From the NCBI GenBank assembly GCA_014904985.1, contig MU128931.1, positions 186,001 to 250,000 on the forward strand: DNA of 64,000 nt, in the 5' to 3' direction. The number at the start of each line of letters is the position of its first letter. Position 1 is the first letter of the stretch. This stretch comes from Hydnum rufescens UP504. Taxonomy: Eukaryota > Basidiomycota > Agaricomycetes > Cantharellales > Hydnaceae. Below the pieces are notes generated by a model. The model saw nothing but the letters and a program-made list of their open reading frames with translations, was not told the DNA's origin and made no database searches. Position numbers and translations under genes: made by a program. Shown in pieces: positions 1 to 12,414 of the stretch.

Positions 1-482
1 CTCGCGAGTTTTATGGCTTCGTCGCGGTCGTCCTGACCAGTTTGGCTTGGATCATTTTTCTCATTTGGAGCATCGTCCCAGATCACTGGCTACTCGCTGC
101 TGGAATCGAGTGGTACCCAAGCAGGTTTGCAAGTGTGTGTTAAGGGTCCTGCTGTTACTGACAATGGTAATAGGGAATGGGCCATACTTCTACCCTCGTA
201 CTCTATCATCTTGGTTCTGCTTACGTACTGGACGTATTTGCACTGGCAGCATCCAATACTCCAGCTTTCGAAGAACTGAGAGCACTGACAGGTTTGTTTC
301 TTTTTTCATCCACATGACTTGTATTTATCTGGAATTCAGACGAGTACGCCATTATTCCGAGCACGCAAGATGGTGCCCCGAATCCGTATCTAGCGCACTC
401 GTCTCAAAATGTGGTTCCGGAAATCTACGACCTTCCGATTGGCATAGTGAACCGAGTCCTATACCACCGAGACATGGATTGA
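1..482 (+). CDS. GPI19: PIG-P subunit of GPI-GlcNAc transferase, 5'-truncated by the window edge
   Basis: This is the 3' part of the PIG-P subunit of the ER complex that adds GlcNAc to phosphatidylinositol, the first step of GPI-anchor synthesis. The opening bases read YGFVAVVLTSLAWII, then IVPDHWLLAAGIEWYPSR, which is the hallmark PIG-P first membrane helix and its WYPSR turn. An intron at about 119-171 joins to EWAILLPSYSIILVLLTYW (second helix). A second intron at about 292-339 leads to DEYAIIPSTQDG and a conserved-looking tail ending HRDMD and a TGA at 480-482. Between the second helix and the segment SNTPAFEELRALTD the frame must shift by one base near 236-241, probably a sequencing indel. 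The start codon lies outside the window. Family assignment is from motif recognition and is fairly secure. Confidence 0.75.
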
Positions 483-619
483 ACACAACCTACTTGGGTT
501 AGTTTGCTTATGCGTATGCATGTGGACTTCCTGACGCTGCCTGTCAGGCGGACCGTTCGGCCCGGGCAGATTGATATATTAAGTCACTACACTGGTTCTT
601 TCTCTTCTCTTCTTGAATC

Positions 620-2063
620 ATGTCCTTTGGAAAATCCCTCACTCTCAACACTGGTGCGAAGATCCCTCGGATCGGCCTCGGTACATGGCAGTCCAGACTG
701 AAGGAGGTCGAACACGCTGTTAGCAGTAACTCATATGTATGGTTCGGATCGATCGACTTGACATTTGCTTTACAGGTCGAATTCGCCGTTCGCCATGGTT
801 ACCGCCACCTAGACCTTGCTCAAATCTACCAGAACCAAGATGAGGTGTGCCTCTATTCGCCGTGCTGGAGGAAAATCGAGTTTGTCTTCTCTGATCTCAC
901 CCCTCGTAGGTCGGTGTGGCCCTGAAGAAAGTCATCCCATCTGTGGTCAAGCGTGAGGACATTTTTATTACCAGCAAGGTATAACCACGTTGTTCTACCT
1001 GGAGCTGGCGCTTAACGTACTCGTTCCTTGACATAGCTGTGGAATTCCTCGCATCAACCACACTTAGTCGAGAAGGAACTCGATCTTACTCTGAAGCAAC
1101 TGGGACTTGATTATCTCGATCTCTATCGTTCGCCCTTTCCTTCAGCCATCATCGACAACCGTCTGATCCGTTTTTGGTAGTGGTTCATTGGCCTATTGCA
1201 TTTGCTCCTGGAAACCGACTTCTCCCAATCGGTCCAGATGGTTGGGCAGAGCTTGATCTGGAGACCTCCCTAGTCGACACGTGGAAGGCTATGATCGCGC
1301 TGCCCAAGTCCAAGGTAGCCTTCGTTCTGAGTTCCGACTCATCGTGAACGCTTATCCGGTTCGTTTTGGTGCTCAGGTTCGGGCTATCGGTGTGAGCAAT
1401 TTCTCCATCGAAGCTGTCGAGGGCATCATCAAGGCCACAGGTGTTGTTCCTGCCGTGAATCAAGTCGAGGCCCACCCTCTCCTTCTCCAGGATGACCTAG
1501 TGAACTACTCCAAAGAAAAGGGGATCCACCTCACTGCGTACTCCCCCCTCGGTTACAACTCGGTTGGCATCCCTAAATTGACTGACTGGCCTGAAGGCGA
1601 GTCTCGATGAACTGTAAAGGCGTGCCTAATGACCTCTGAGACCATATCCGAATTAGTTATCAAAATTGCAGAAAAATATGGAGCGACGCCAGCGCAGGTC
1701 CTTATCGCATGGGGAACCAAGCAAGGTTACAGCAGCATTCCTAAGAGCGTCAATGATGGTGTGGACTCTTGCTGTTATAATAGAGTCTGACGATCACATC
1801 CTCATATGCGTTTACTCAGAACGCATCGCCATTAATTTCAAAGAAGTCGAGATCTCCGACGAGGACTACGAGACACTTACTGCACTTGGAAGGGAGAAGC
1901 CAACCCGGTGCTCTCGGGACCTTGTTACGGTTGCTCTCCAAGATCTGATCGTCTTTTCACGTTTAGATACAACATCCCATTCCGTTTTACACCTCCTGTC
2001 AATATCAGCCTCTTCGGAACGGACGTAGAGAAGAATGCAAAATACAATGTCAAGATCGTTTGA
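620..2063 (+). CDS. aldo-keto reductase (AKR superfamily)
   Basis: NAD(P)H-dependent reductase of carbonyl substrates, a cytosolic (alpha/beta)8 barrel. The start [20 protein letters not shown] is the typical AKR N-terminus. Exons are 620-718, 776-844, 910-978, 1037-1127, 1181-1314 and from 1377. Catalytic residues are visible: Asp and Tyr in [11 protein letters not shown], Lys in IFITSK, His in [11 protein letters not shown]. Later come [26 protein letters not shown] and [16 protein letters not shown], ending with [19 protein letters not shown]. The splice between PKLTD (about 1580) and [13 protein letters not shown] (about 1645) is unresolved: the straightforward reading hits a stop at 1608. 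This could be an atypical intron or an indel. The substrate cannot be told from sequence; a xylose- or glycerol-type reductase is plausible. Confidence 0.85.
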
Positions 2064-2628
2064 GGTCTTCAGCTGCTTCTCTCTTCTATCTAGTGTAGAT
2101 CGCCAATGTATGCAAAAACCGATTAGAAGAACAGGTCTTCATGTGCATGATGCAACATGAAAGTGATGGGTAACACCATAATTTGATTGCCCTTTCAGCA
2201 GGTTCACATAAAGCCGGGTTTGGAGGAAATTCATTGTAGTACAAATGGGATGTAGACGTGACAGGAATAGGCTAAGAATCAGGAAAGACTGCTGTGCGAA
2301 ATCCATCTCATCGAGCTAGGTTGGCCCACGGTTGTCGGGATACGCAAGCCCTGGTTTCCGAATCCCGTTCGTTCATTGATCATGTAAACCGGAAGTTCCC
2401 GTCTTTCCATCCGTTCTCAATAGTAAAAGTCACCCTCTGGTCCACTCACCGGGATAACTCCCTGATTTTACCGCCGTAGCCTCAATGACGTTGCTTGGGC
2501 TCTGACGGTGCGATGGTAGGTATGAGGCTAATCACGTGTTTGTATCCGGCTAACCCCGGCTTCGCTAAAAGTTATAGTAACCCGCCGCCCAAAATTTATC
2601 TAGTTCCTACCCCCCTCACTGGTCTATA
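2064..2628. other. intergenic region upstream of the aldolase gene
   Basis: About 565 bp between the reductase stop and the aldolase start. I see no credible coding exon and no repeat. Pyrimidine-rich stretches just before 2628 are in keeping with a fungal core promoter. Confidence 0.5.
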
Positions 2629-4225
2629 ATGGTGTGTTCCCCTCATGAGTTCGGCTCGCATTGCTTACATCTCCCTTAGGGTGTTCTTTCTATCGTTCCA
2701 GTGAGTTTACTCGCCGTTCGATTCTGTAGGGTCTGCACTTACATTGCCTTGGATTAGGCCGGTGTCCTCAGTGGAGATGACACCCGGAAGCTCTTCGACT
2801 ATGCCAAAGAAAACAATGTTTGTTCCCTTTCACGTATCTCGTCTTCTCCCAATTCACCTCTGATTTTTTACGTCCTAGTTTGCCATCCCGGTGAGTCAAT
2901 TGGCGGTACGATCTTACATCAGACTGATTTGCTTGGTTGCCTCTATGTCATAATGGTCGTCAATAGGCAATCGTGAGTAGGCCAGACCAAATACAGCATC
3001 CCATCGATCTCACATCTTCCTACGCCAGAACGTGACATCCTCATCCACAGCTAACGCCGTTCTTGAAGCTGCCCGCGACATCAAGGCCCCTATCATCCTT
3101 CAAGCCTCTCAAGGTGGCTCTGCTTACTTTGCCGGAAAGGGATTGTCGAACACGAACCAAGAAGCCTCTATCATCGGCGCAGTTGCCGCTGCCCACCACA
3201 TCCACACCGTCGCCAAGGCTTATGGTGTTCCCGTTGTGCTGCACACGGACCACTGTGCTCACAAACTTCTTCCCTGGTTCGATGGGTTGCTCGATGCAGA
3301 CGAGGCCTACTTCAAAGAACACGGCGTTCCCCTATTTTCTTCTCATATGCTCGATCTCAGCGAGGAACCCAAAGAAGAGAACATCGCTACATGCGTTAAA
3401 TACTTCACTCGGATGGCCAAAATGAACCAGTGGCTTGAAATGGAAATCGGAATCACTGGCGGAGAAGAAGATGGCGTTGACAACTCTGACGTTGACAATG
3501 CCGCCCTCTATACCCAACCGGAAGATATCTACGAGGTCTATTCTGCACTTTCCAAAATCAGCCCCAATTTTAGTATCGCAGCCGCTTTCGGAAACGTGCA
3601 CGGAGTGTACAAGCCCGGCAATGTCAAGCTCAGACCCGAGATCCTAGCTAAGCACCAGGCGCACGTCGCAGCTAAGGTTGGCGGAAAGAGCCAAAAGCCA
3701 CTGTGAGTGATGTTTCGGCTTTCATCTTTGTACACGGCTTTGTCTTAATCCTTCGCAGCTTCCTTGTCTTCCATGGAGGTTCGGGCTCTACCAAAGACGA
3801 AATCAAGACCGCGGTCGACAGCGGTGTAATCAAGATGAACGTCGATACTGGTATGCCTTCACCGTGGTGGATTTCGGCTGCCTTGTAACAGCACCTTGCG
3901 CCTTTAGATACCCAATTCGCGTACCTGAAGGGCATTAGAGACTTTGTATTCAACAAGAAGGATTATATCCTCACCCAAGTCGGCAACCCCGAGGGCTCCG
4001 ATAAGCCCAACAAGAAGGTAACGACCTGCTATTACAGGTGCATCTGAAGCTAACACCATTTCCTGCAGTTCTATGACCCTCGCGTTTGGGTCCGTGAGGG
4101 AGAGAAAACTCTTTCTGCGCGGGTCAAGGAAGCTTGTGCTGATCTAGGCAACATTGGTGAGTGCCTTGTTTGAATAATTATATGTACTTAAGAATGATAT
4201 CGTTCATTTTACAGATAGGTTGTAA
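2629..4225 (+). CDS. FBA1: class II fructose-bisphosphate aldolase
   Basis: Zinc-dependent glycolytic aldolase that interconverts fructose-1,6-bisphosphate with GAP and DHAP in the cytosol. The model has ten exons: 2629-2631 (the ATG alone), 2680-2700, 2758-2817, 2879-2890 (FAIP), 2967-2972 (AI, 6 nt), 3029-3702, 3759-3850, 3908-4017, 4069-4156 and 4215-4225. All introns are GT-AG. Spliced, it starts MGVLSIVPAGVLSGDD and gives the conserved NFAIPAINVTSSST. Metal and active-site blocks are present: VVLHTDHCAHK, EMEIGITGGEEDG, AAAFGNVHGVY, LVFHGGSGST and IKMNVDTDTQ. The protein is full length, about 358 residues, ending NIDRL. It converges on IML1, with 81 bp between stops. Micro-exons at the 5' end are the oddity. 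Confidence 0.95.
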
Positions 4226-4306
4226 TAGTGGTCCTACATGTACAAGTAGATATGTATTACACGAAAATCCCCGAAATCAAATAGAACAGATGAATCCTTG
4301 CTTTAA

Positions 4307-7300
4307 CTACTCGATAGCGTCTCCAAATTCACTCTCCAACGGATCGACCAGCAGGGGTGGCAAATTTGCAACCACCTCGTCATAAAAAGCAGCCAATTGC
4401 TTCGCATCAGAACAAAATGCAAGCAGATCCAATCGCAGGGTGTCCGCGCGCTCGTGGGCCGTTCGTTCCAACTGTGAGCCCCGACCACCAGCTGGGAATG
4501 GGCTGGAAGAAGTGAGTCAGCCGATTCGTGAGGAATGCGAAACCTTCGCCTTCGGCACCACCAAGAACTTGGACGAACGCAAGACCCGATTGATGGATGA
4601 ATTGAGATTGAGCGAAAGGCGCTGTTCTTCGGTACGAGTAAAAAACATGAATGCTATCCGGATACGAGTGTTTCGACTCGATATCGAGGATATATCCGAA
4701 GCGTCGCAAGATTGCGTATTCAAAGTACCAGGCATAGGATGACCCCTCGACTAGGCGCAATCGTAGATCAGGTATCATAGGAGGAGGAATGGCGAGGCGA
4801 ATTGGGAAGCAGGACTGGAATATGTTCTTATCTGTGATGTGTAATATAGGATCGACATATCCTTCAACAAGTTTGAGACCGAAACGCGCTATAACGCGAG
4901 ACCAATGCTGAAGAAGATCATCGATGCATCGTCCAGCAGTGCCGACCCAATGGAACTCGAAATGAAAAGCGGTACCAGGATTCTGAATAATGTCGTGATG
5001 TAGGATCAGACATTCCGCCCGATCGCTGCGTTTCGACGGGTCTGCGTCGATAATCATCGTCTGACTCAGTGTGTGAATCTTCTTTGCCTTTTCTCTACGA
5101 CCCCTGGTCGAGAACACTGAAGGCACGTCAGTATTTCCACTGGATTCATCGTTGATTGGCTTCAACCTCCGGAACCATCGGGCTGGAGATCGTGGCGGGG
5201 CGGCGTATTCTCCAGTTAAGATATAAAAGTAATGCCTGAAAACCGAAGTATGTAAGAGATGAAACAGAAACGGTGCAATATATCATCACACCATCCATGA
5301 ACGAATGCTCTTTTCGAACATGCATAAATAAGTCCATGCCCTGCAATTTGATGCCCCACTCCACTGCCTGTTGTCGAGTGGAGACATCTCTGAACGTTTT
5401 GACAAGCCAAGAGACGAACTCATATCCGGTGAAACTATCGGGGTAGTAGTTGCGATTCCAGTGACGATCCCTCACAAGGGTGCCGTCTTCACGCATGGCC
5501 TGAGCAATGCTTGCAAGGGACATGCCTTCCATATCCTTATCGCTTGTCCGGGGCTTGCCCAGAGCCGCCGTGGCGTTCACTTGGTCCAAGGTTTCCATCA
5601 ACGTGGCGTCCAGCAGACACGCAGGAGGATCAAGCCAGGTATAAAGAAATCGAGGAGGAGTGTAAGAGTCTACGGTTTCTCCTGGACCAAGCCAGCGGGC
5701 TTTCCCAAAAAGCTCTGCTAAACGATCAGTGCCGAGAAGCCGACATTCCTCATCGTTAAGTTTTTCGCCAGACTCTCCGTACATGTCCACTGGAGGAGTC
5801 TCAGAGGGAATGATGAGGTACCGTGTGCGCCAATGTCGCACCAGGTCCCCGAAGTCTCGATGGTATCCAGTGATCGTTAAATCTAGGCTAAAGCAGGGGG
5901 CGTCAGAGGCGCTCGGTGTGCCTGAATGGGTATAAATACGTGCCGATTCCAGCCAAAAGCATCCAGGTCCGGAAGAACAAAGCTCGTTTTGGCATCTGTA
6001 TAACCCTCGCCCAACTTTGGCCACACTAAACACTCGTAGTCGATGACCTGCACATCTTGTTCGTCTGCCTTTCGGATGTAACGATTGACTCTAATCAGCT
6101 CCTCAATTGGTTCGTAGACGAGACGGTGAATGTGATTGCCTAAGCTGAGGAAAACAGGTTCCTTTGATGTCATGAGGACGTCTGGGACACCGACAGGGAG
6201 AGCCGAGTGTACGATCGCGGTATTCTCCATATCCGACGCATGTTTGTCTCGAGGCTGAGAGCTTTGAACGATTAGCTGGAAGCCTTGTATAAACCTGACT
6301 CCAACCATCTCGCGTAAAACGAGCAGCGGCCAATCCTGCCGTTGTCTCGTCGGGTCTTTGCGCAATAGAAATGAACCTGATGCCTCCTTTCCTAGGTGAA
6401 CATCATAACTATGATCCACATACATCTTGCTCAGTTCTTCCTGGCTGGGATAATATTCGGTGGTTAGCGGTTGACATGCTGGGGAGCACATCGATATCCA
6501 TTTAACGTCATGGACGAAGGTGGGGCCCGGAAGTGCGTGCTTCCAGCGTTGGGCTAAGATGCTCTGAGGGCGGGGCAAGGTAAGCGAAGGTCGAGCTGGA
6601 TTTAATAGAGGGTATGCTAAGATTCGGCGCCGGGTGCTGACGAGAGATGACTCCTCGCGAGTTTGGTGATGTAATGATTTGGTGACGACGCGCTCAGTAC
6701 CCGACGGTCTGATAGCTCTCGCTTCCCGTCGGACCTTCGCGGCAGAGGTTTCTGTCGAGGCCTGCACCCCTGACAATGAAGCCGCTGCCGAGCTACTAGC
6801 TGGGGCCTCCCTTTCTACCTTCGTCTCATCCTTATTCGCCAATATCGGCGTCGCTTGTGGCTGACTGGGACCCGATCGAAATGACGTCAGCAACCATGTC
6901 GGAGCCCCAAACTTCAGAGCGACCGGTTTGCGCCTAGCTGACGATGTTTGGGATACATTGGAAGAAACAGATCGTGTCGAATCTTTGGACCGGGACCGCC
7001 GTTTTTGAGGACCTAGCACACTTGAAGAAGCTCGGGCAGGGTCTGCCTGGCTGTTTCCATTAGATTCCTCTATTATTATAGGCTCGCTAGGGGAGTGGAG
7101 GTTTCTAGAGCGCGATCCATCGATGGGCATGCGAGAAGAAACGAGAGAGAGAACGGGAGGCGACGCCGGAGTGACGTAAGAACGTGGGTCATAATTGCTT
7201 GCAATGACGTTGTAAAGAGCTTGCGATGGAGCCCCAGCATTCGAAGGTGCATGTTTCACAAACACGTCATGATCAAACTGCTCGCGTGCAAGCCTTGCCT

Positions 7301-9077
7301 CCGTGGCTGACATGCTCCCGTATGTTGTAATGACTTGACCAGGATCCTGAGTGTAAGGAATCTCGATGGTAGATGAGACATCATGTTCGAGCAACCCGAG
7401 CATTTGGATTTCCGGCATTCTGGCTCGCGGCACAAACCTGAAGGACACAGAAAATGAAGTGCAGTATCTAGCCCATTCAGGGATTTCATTTACCTGTCTG
7501 TGCGAAACGGCTGGTCTGCCTGGATGTCCCAAAATGATACCATCATCCAAAATGGCTCCCAATAGAACAATTTCATCTCTCCTGTCCAGCCCGTAGGATC
7601 AGGAATCCATAAAGGATCCTTTTCGTGATAGGCAAATGTCAGTGGATCCCGGGAACTGAGCTCTGGATCCACCCCTTTGAAACTAAACAAAGGGGAACGA
7701 TGCAAAGGGGCCTTTGCTAGACACACAAGGTCCACGCGATATCCTTGATAAAGCAACCTCGAGGTTGTGAAACGAAGAAAAGTCTTGGAAACCCGAAAAT
7801 GGCCGGTTCCCGGGGTGATTACGATGATGGAACACCCAGTAAGGGAGAGAGAGCGGTCAACGAAATGAAGGTCCGTCGGGTTAAGCCCAAGATTAATGGC
7901 CTCCAAGATGGGCCCTTCGTGAGCGTAGGAAAGGTGGCCGACCAAACGCCGTAATGGGTCTTCTGTGGCACTCGAAAAATCTGCACGCTGATTTTGATGA
8001 TAATGATGATTGAAAAGTATGTCCCGTTGGAAGGCAAAGAAAGACTCCTTGAGGGTAACCAACGATGATTTCCAATCTCTGATGATTTCAAGATCCACCA
8101 CAACCTTGTAAAAGTCTTTATACCACCTCCCTTCATCGTCTTGCCTTAGTGGACCTGCCGCATAGTCAAGCTCCGATTCTTGATAGAACACTCGGGAGAA
8201 GAGTACGATGGCAACGACATGCTTCGTCGAGTTGTCGCGCCACTTGCGGACGAGAGCAGGGAAGAAGGAGTGGACAATCTTCTCGTAGAAGCATTCTCCG
8301 TCGTCAGCGAACTCCCAGAGTTCGCGGCACACGGAAATGAAGATTGTGGATCTTGCCGACAGGGACCGTATGACTGCTCTAGTCTTTGTAGTCACTATGG
8401 AGGACTCTGACTGAGGGGAAACAGACATGAGAGGCCAATCATAGGTGCTGGGCAGGAATGACCTTACAGGAATGCCATCAATGTACACACATTTAATGGT
8501 GGCACCCATCGTGGAGAAGAAATTGGTCTTTTGCCCGGCATATACAGGCCTCCCGGTTAAGTGTTGGCAAAGGCGCCACATATCTCTTCTTCCCATATAC
8601 ATATCCCGAAAATAGATTTCTATGACATTGGCTTCAACAGTCGACGGGTCTATCTGGCGCAAGACAAGTCCTGGATTGCTGCAACAGAATAGACGAAGTA
8701 ACTGACCTTTGTAAGCGTCACTCCTTTGCTCTGCGTGAAGCCGAATTTTTGTCCCACTTCGCGTATAATCGAGATGTGGGGAACCTGGGTAGGTATCAGG
8801 TGAGTAGCTCACCAGGAACGAAAGGCGTACAGTATACCTGAGTCTTGGCATTGTTTACAGAGCCATCATCGACCAAGAACAAGAAGGAGCGACCGACCTC
8901 GGCTTTGACGCCTGCTGGTGTGACTTGAATGAGGTCTCCTTTTGAAATTCCAGGCCACATTCCAGTGTTCATAATCACATCCCCGGCATGAAAAGCAGGG
9001 TCGTGGAGCCAAACTGCTGTCGTGTGATGCTGCCCAAAAGCAAGCGGTACTGAAACTGTTGAGGCTCGTTTACGCAT
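4307..9077 (-). CDS. IML1: Iml1/DEPDC5, GATOR1 (SEACIT) subunit
   Basis: Vacuole/lysosome-associated subunit of the GATOR1 (SEACIT) complex, which inactivates Rag GTPases and so restrains TORC1 when amino acids are scarce. The start is the ATG at 9077 (MRKRASTVSVPLAFGQHH). The N-terminal part has GDLIQVTP. The vWA-like domain shows STIFISVCRELWEFADDGE and later IIVITPGTGHFRVSKTFL. A Ser/Thr-rich linker follows, then HDVKWISMCSPACQPLTTEYYP. The DEP domain lies at about 5310-5500, with DRHWNRNYYPDSFTGYEFV and DLFMHVRKEHSFMDG. The C-terminal domain has HYFYILTGEYA and LHHDIIQNPGTAFHFEFHWV. Introns at about 7440-7494 and 5235-5290 are clear. Frame changes near 5930-5970 and 4465-4500 have no convincing splice sites. 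The last exon reads LRLDLLAFCSDAKQLAAFYD to the stop at 4307. Confidence 0.88.
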
Positions 9078-9145
9078 CCAACTTTGAATGGGTGACGGAG
9101 GCTGCCGAGTTTGGCGATGACATACGAAGGACTTCGTTGGCCACT
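9078..9145. promoter_or_regulatory. 68 bp divergent promoter of IML1 and SEC24
   Basis: Only 68 bases separate the proposed ATG of IML1 (minus, 9077) and that of SEC24 (plus, 9146), so both promoters and 5' UTRs must overlap this stretch or the neighbouring coding sequence. I see no TATA box. An in-frame upstream start for SEC24 would lie inside the IML1 gene, which is why 9146 was chosen. Confidence 0.5.
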
Positions 9146-12100
9146 ATGTCACGATCGAACACCACCCTGCTCCGTCCAATTCCCCAACCACCTCACAGCG
9201 CCGGAAGGAGGTTCGGTGGTCTTAGGGCCTCAATACCCGCCGATCAAGTTCCTTCTCCCGTGGCGTCGGCACTTGCAGACCAACGAATATGGTCCTCAGA
9301 ACCGTTTTTGACGTGTGACACAGAGAGAGCAGTTCCCCTTGCAGGATCAGATTATAATGCTGTAGATCAAGGTGAATCGTACTGTAATTTATATGTCCCC
9401 CTCTTCGTTATGTGAAATCTTTACGCAGGGAATTCTAGCCCTCGGTTTCTGCGGCCTTGTACATATGCTATTCCAAATTCTCACGATCTTGCAACCTCTT
9501 GTGAAGTTCCTCTGTCTTTGGTACTGCAGCCATTCGCGCAGCAGCGTGCGGAGGAATATCCTGTTCCTGTCGTTGATTTTGGGGCCCCGGGCCCTCCCCG
9601 TTGCGGCGATTGTCGTGCATACGTAAATCCATGGTGCATATGGATCATGAATGGGCAACGATGGATATGCAATATATGTAGAAAGGAGAACCCAGGTATC
9701 TGTCAATTACCGAACTCAAATGCAGTTGTCTTCCTAAGCCTTTCCACGTTAGTGGCCGCCGACTACTACAGCCCATTGGATCCTTCTGGAAAGCGTTCGG
9801 ATCTTCCAAATAAACCCGAGTTGAAGCATGGTACCGTCGATTTCGTGGTACCTATGGAATACTGGGCCCAGCCAGCCCCTCCTCGACTTCTTCCGCTGTA
9901 TTCAGATGACTCTCAACTGGACAGTCCTTCCGAGTCAAATTCTTTACGACCTCCACAGCCAATGTCGACCCTATTTATGATAGATGTGAGCCAGCCTGCA
10001 ACAAGCTCCGGACTAGTTGCCTTCCTGTGTAATTCTATCCGCGAAATTCTCTATGGCTCTGATGCCGGGAATCCTTTTGAAAATCGACTCGTCGGTTTTA
10101 TGACTTTCGATAGCACTCTGCATTTTTATAATATCTCGGTGAGAGACGATACCCATAGATTATCGTGACCACATGCTGATTGAAGTCTTAACTTCACATT
10201 ATGGCCGTTATGACAGTCTGATCTTGTACAGCCTGGGATGTTGATCGTATCGGACATTGACGAAGTCTTCTCGCCCTTTCGACAGGGCCTTTTCGTTGAT
10301 CCACAGGCCTCCAGGTCAGTTCTAATCCAGACGGTGCTGGAGCTCACTCACAGTTTGCACCCCCTAGGGCCCTCATCGAGCGACTTCTGGATATAATCTC
10401 GCAGCAATTTGTGGATAGACCGAACACGGCATGTGCTTTATCTCCAGCTCTTCGTGGAGCTTTGGCGGCAATGGTTAGTTGGATTTTCCCTTCCATTATG
10501 CGTAAATAGCTAAGATTGAGCGAAAAGGTTACCACAGGAGGGCAAGTTATGCTCTTTCAATCCAGCCTGCCGAACTTTGGCTCTGGTGCTCTTTCAACGC
10601 GAAACGAGGTGTCACTGTACGGCACGGATAAGGAGAAAACTCTTTTCCAGCCGCAAGAGGCGTCGTGGCAGGACTTGGCACAGGAATGTGCCGAGGCTGG
10701 AGTTGGTGTTCACATGTTTTTGTTTCCGACACAATACATCGATGTTACTTCCATAGGTACGAATACCCGTGCTTCCTCTTGTGCTTGCGATGAATGTCTA
10801 GATCTCAGGGATTGTGGCTTCTCTGACCGGAGGGGACATATTTTATCATCCCCGCTTTGTCCCTGAACGAGACTCCAAGGTTCTACGATCTGAGCTCCAC
10901 CGTGTGGCATTGCGTGAAACGGGTTATGACGTCAGCATTCGAGCTAGGATTAGCAATGGTGGGTCCTTGCTCTCACCCTTTGATTCTAGATGGTAATCGT
11001 CAAATTCCAAGGATTGCGTGTATTGTCCTACGAAGGAAACTTCCTTGAACAAGCCACGGGTGACATCAAAATGGGAAACCTTGATGCGGACAAGGCGTTG
11101 TCTGTTACGTTCGGGCACGAACGGACCCTTGACATCCATAAGGACATCTATGTACAATGTGCAATCCTGTATACGTCCACCCTTGGTGAACGCCGTGTAA
11201 GGACTGTCAACCTTGCTCTTGGGTGTCGCTAGCCTGGCGCACAATGTCTACCGATACGCCGATATCGATGCGACGACCACGGTAATTGCGAAAGACGGTT
11301 AGCAATTCCTCCATCTCCACGTGGATATTATTCAAGGCAGCTTTTCTTGTTTCTACCAGTCGTATCTCGCATGCATAGCGAGAATTTAAATAACTTAAAA
11401 CAGACACTGACAGAGAGGTGCGCTGCGCTCTTACTGGCGTATCGTCGTCAATGCGCTGCTTCAACAGCTCCCACTCAGGTGAGATGAATCAGACAAACGT
11501 TTCTTGCCGCCATGGCCTGATGTTGTCCAGCTCATACTACCCGAATCATTCAAACTGCTGCCTATTTATGCTCTAAGTTTTCTCAAAAGCAAATCGATCA
11601 AAGGTACGACGTTTCGTGTAGGACAGACGTGCAGAATTGACACGAGGGAAGACAGGTGGCAGCATTGGCTCTGATATTAGAAATTACGATGCACATCGGA
11701 TAAAATGGATGGGCGCAACCTCACTCTTATCGTATCTGTACCCTAGGTTGATAGCAATTCACGATCTGGACGAACACGTTGGGATTCCAGACCTTAATAG
11801 TAGCTGGATCCCCCTCCCGACACCCATGCGTCCATCATATTTGTATATGGAAGCTCATGGGGCCTACTTGATAGGTGGGATCTACTGGACCGACACGTTG
11901 CATTACCTTGTTGTTGATCTTGCTGTGATTAGACAATGGAGAGCTCACTGTTCTTTGGATAGGGGCCGCTACGTCCCCCCAGATACTACATGATCTCTTT
12001 GGTGTGGACAATTTGGACGAGATTCCTCGAAACGTGAGCAAATACTACAGGCCCCTAGAATTGGCTTGATCATTCGTCTTCCCCAAACACGTAGGCGAGC

Positions 12101-12414
12101 TTGATGGAGCCACGGTCTTTGCTTGCAACACAAGTACAAAACATTATTCATGCTCTTGAATCGCGTCGAGGTGGTCGTACTGTACCGTTCTTAATAGCTC
12201 GACAGAATATGGATGCCGCAGAGATAGAGTTTAGCAACATGTTGGTCGAGGATCAGAATAACGATGCCATGTCCCACACTGATTGTGCGTAATTTTTCGT
12301 GAGTGATGTCAAGTGTGCCTTAGTTGACATGGTTTGTTAGACATTTGTCATCTGCACAAGCTGATAAATACTGCAGTAAGACAATTGTTTTGGCAGCAAC
12401 GCGAATTTTATTGA
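9146..12414 (+). CDS. SEC24: COPII coat cargo-binding subunit Sec24
   Basis: Cargo-selecting subunit of the COPII inner coat at ER exit sites, partner of Sec23. The N-terminus ([20 protein letters not shown]) is short and Pro-rich; exon 2 begins with [16 protein letters not shown]. The zinc finger is [12 protein letters not shown] with WICNIC. The trunk follows: [63 protein letters not shown] and [20 protein letters not shown]. The beta-sandwich and helical parts follow ([34 protein letters not shown]). The gelsolin-like end has [26 protein letters not shown] and the last exon [14 protein letters not shown]. The stop is at 12412-12414. The protein is somewhat shorter at its N-terminus than yeast Sec24. 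Confidence 0.93.
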
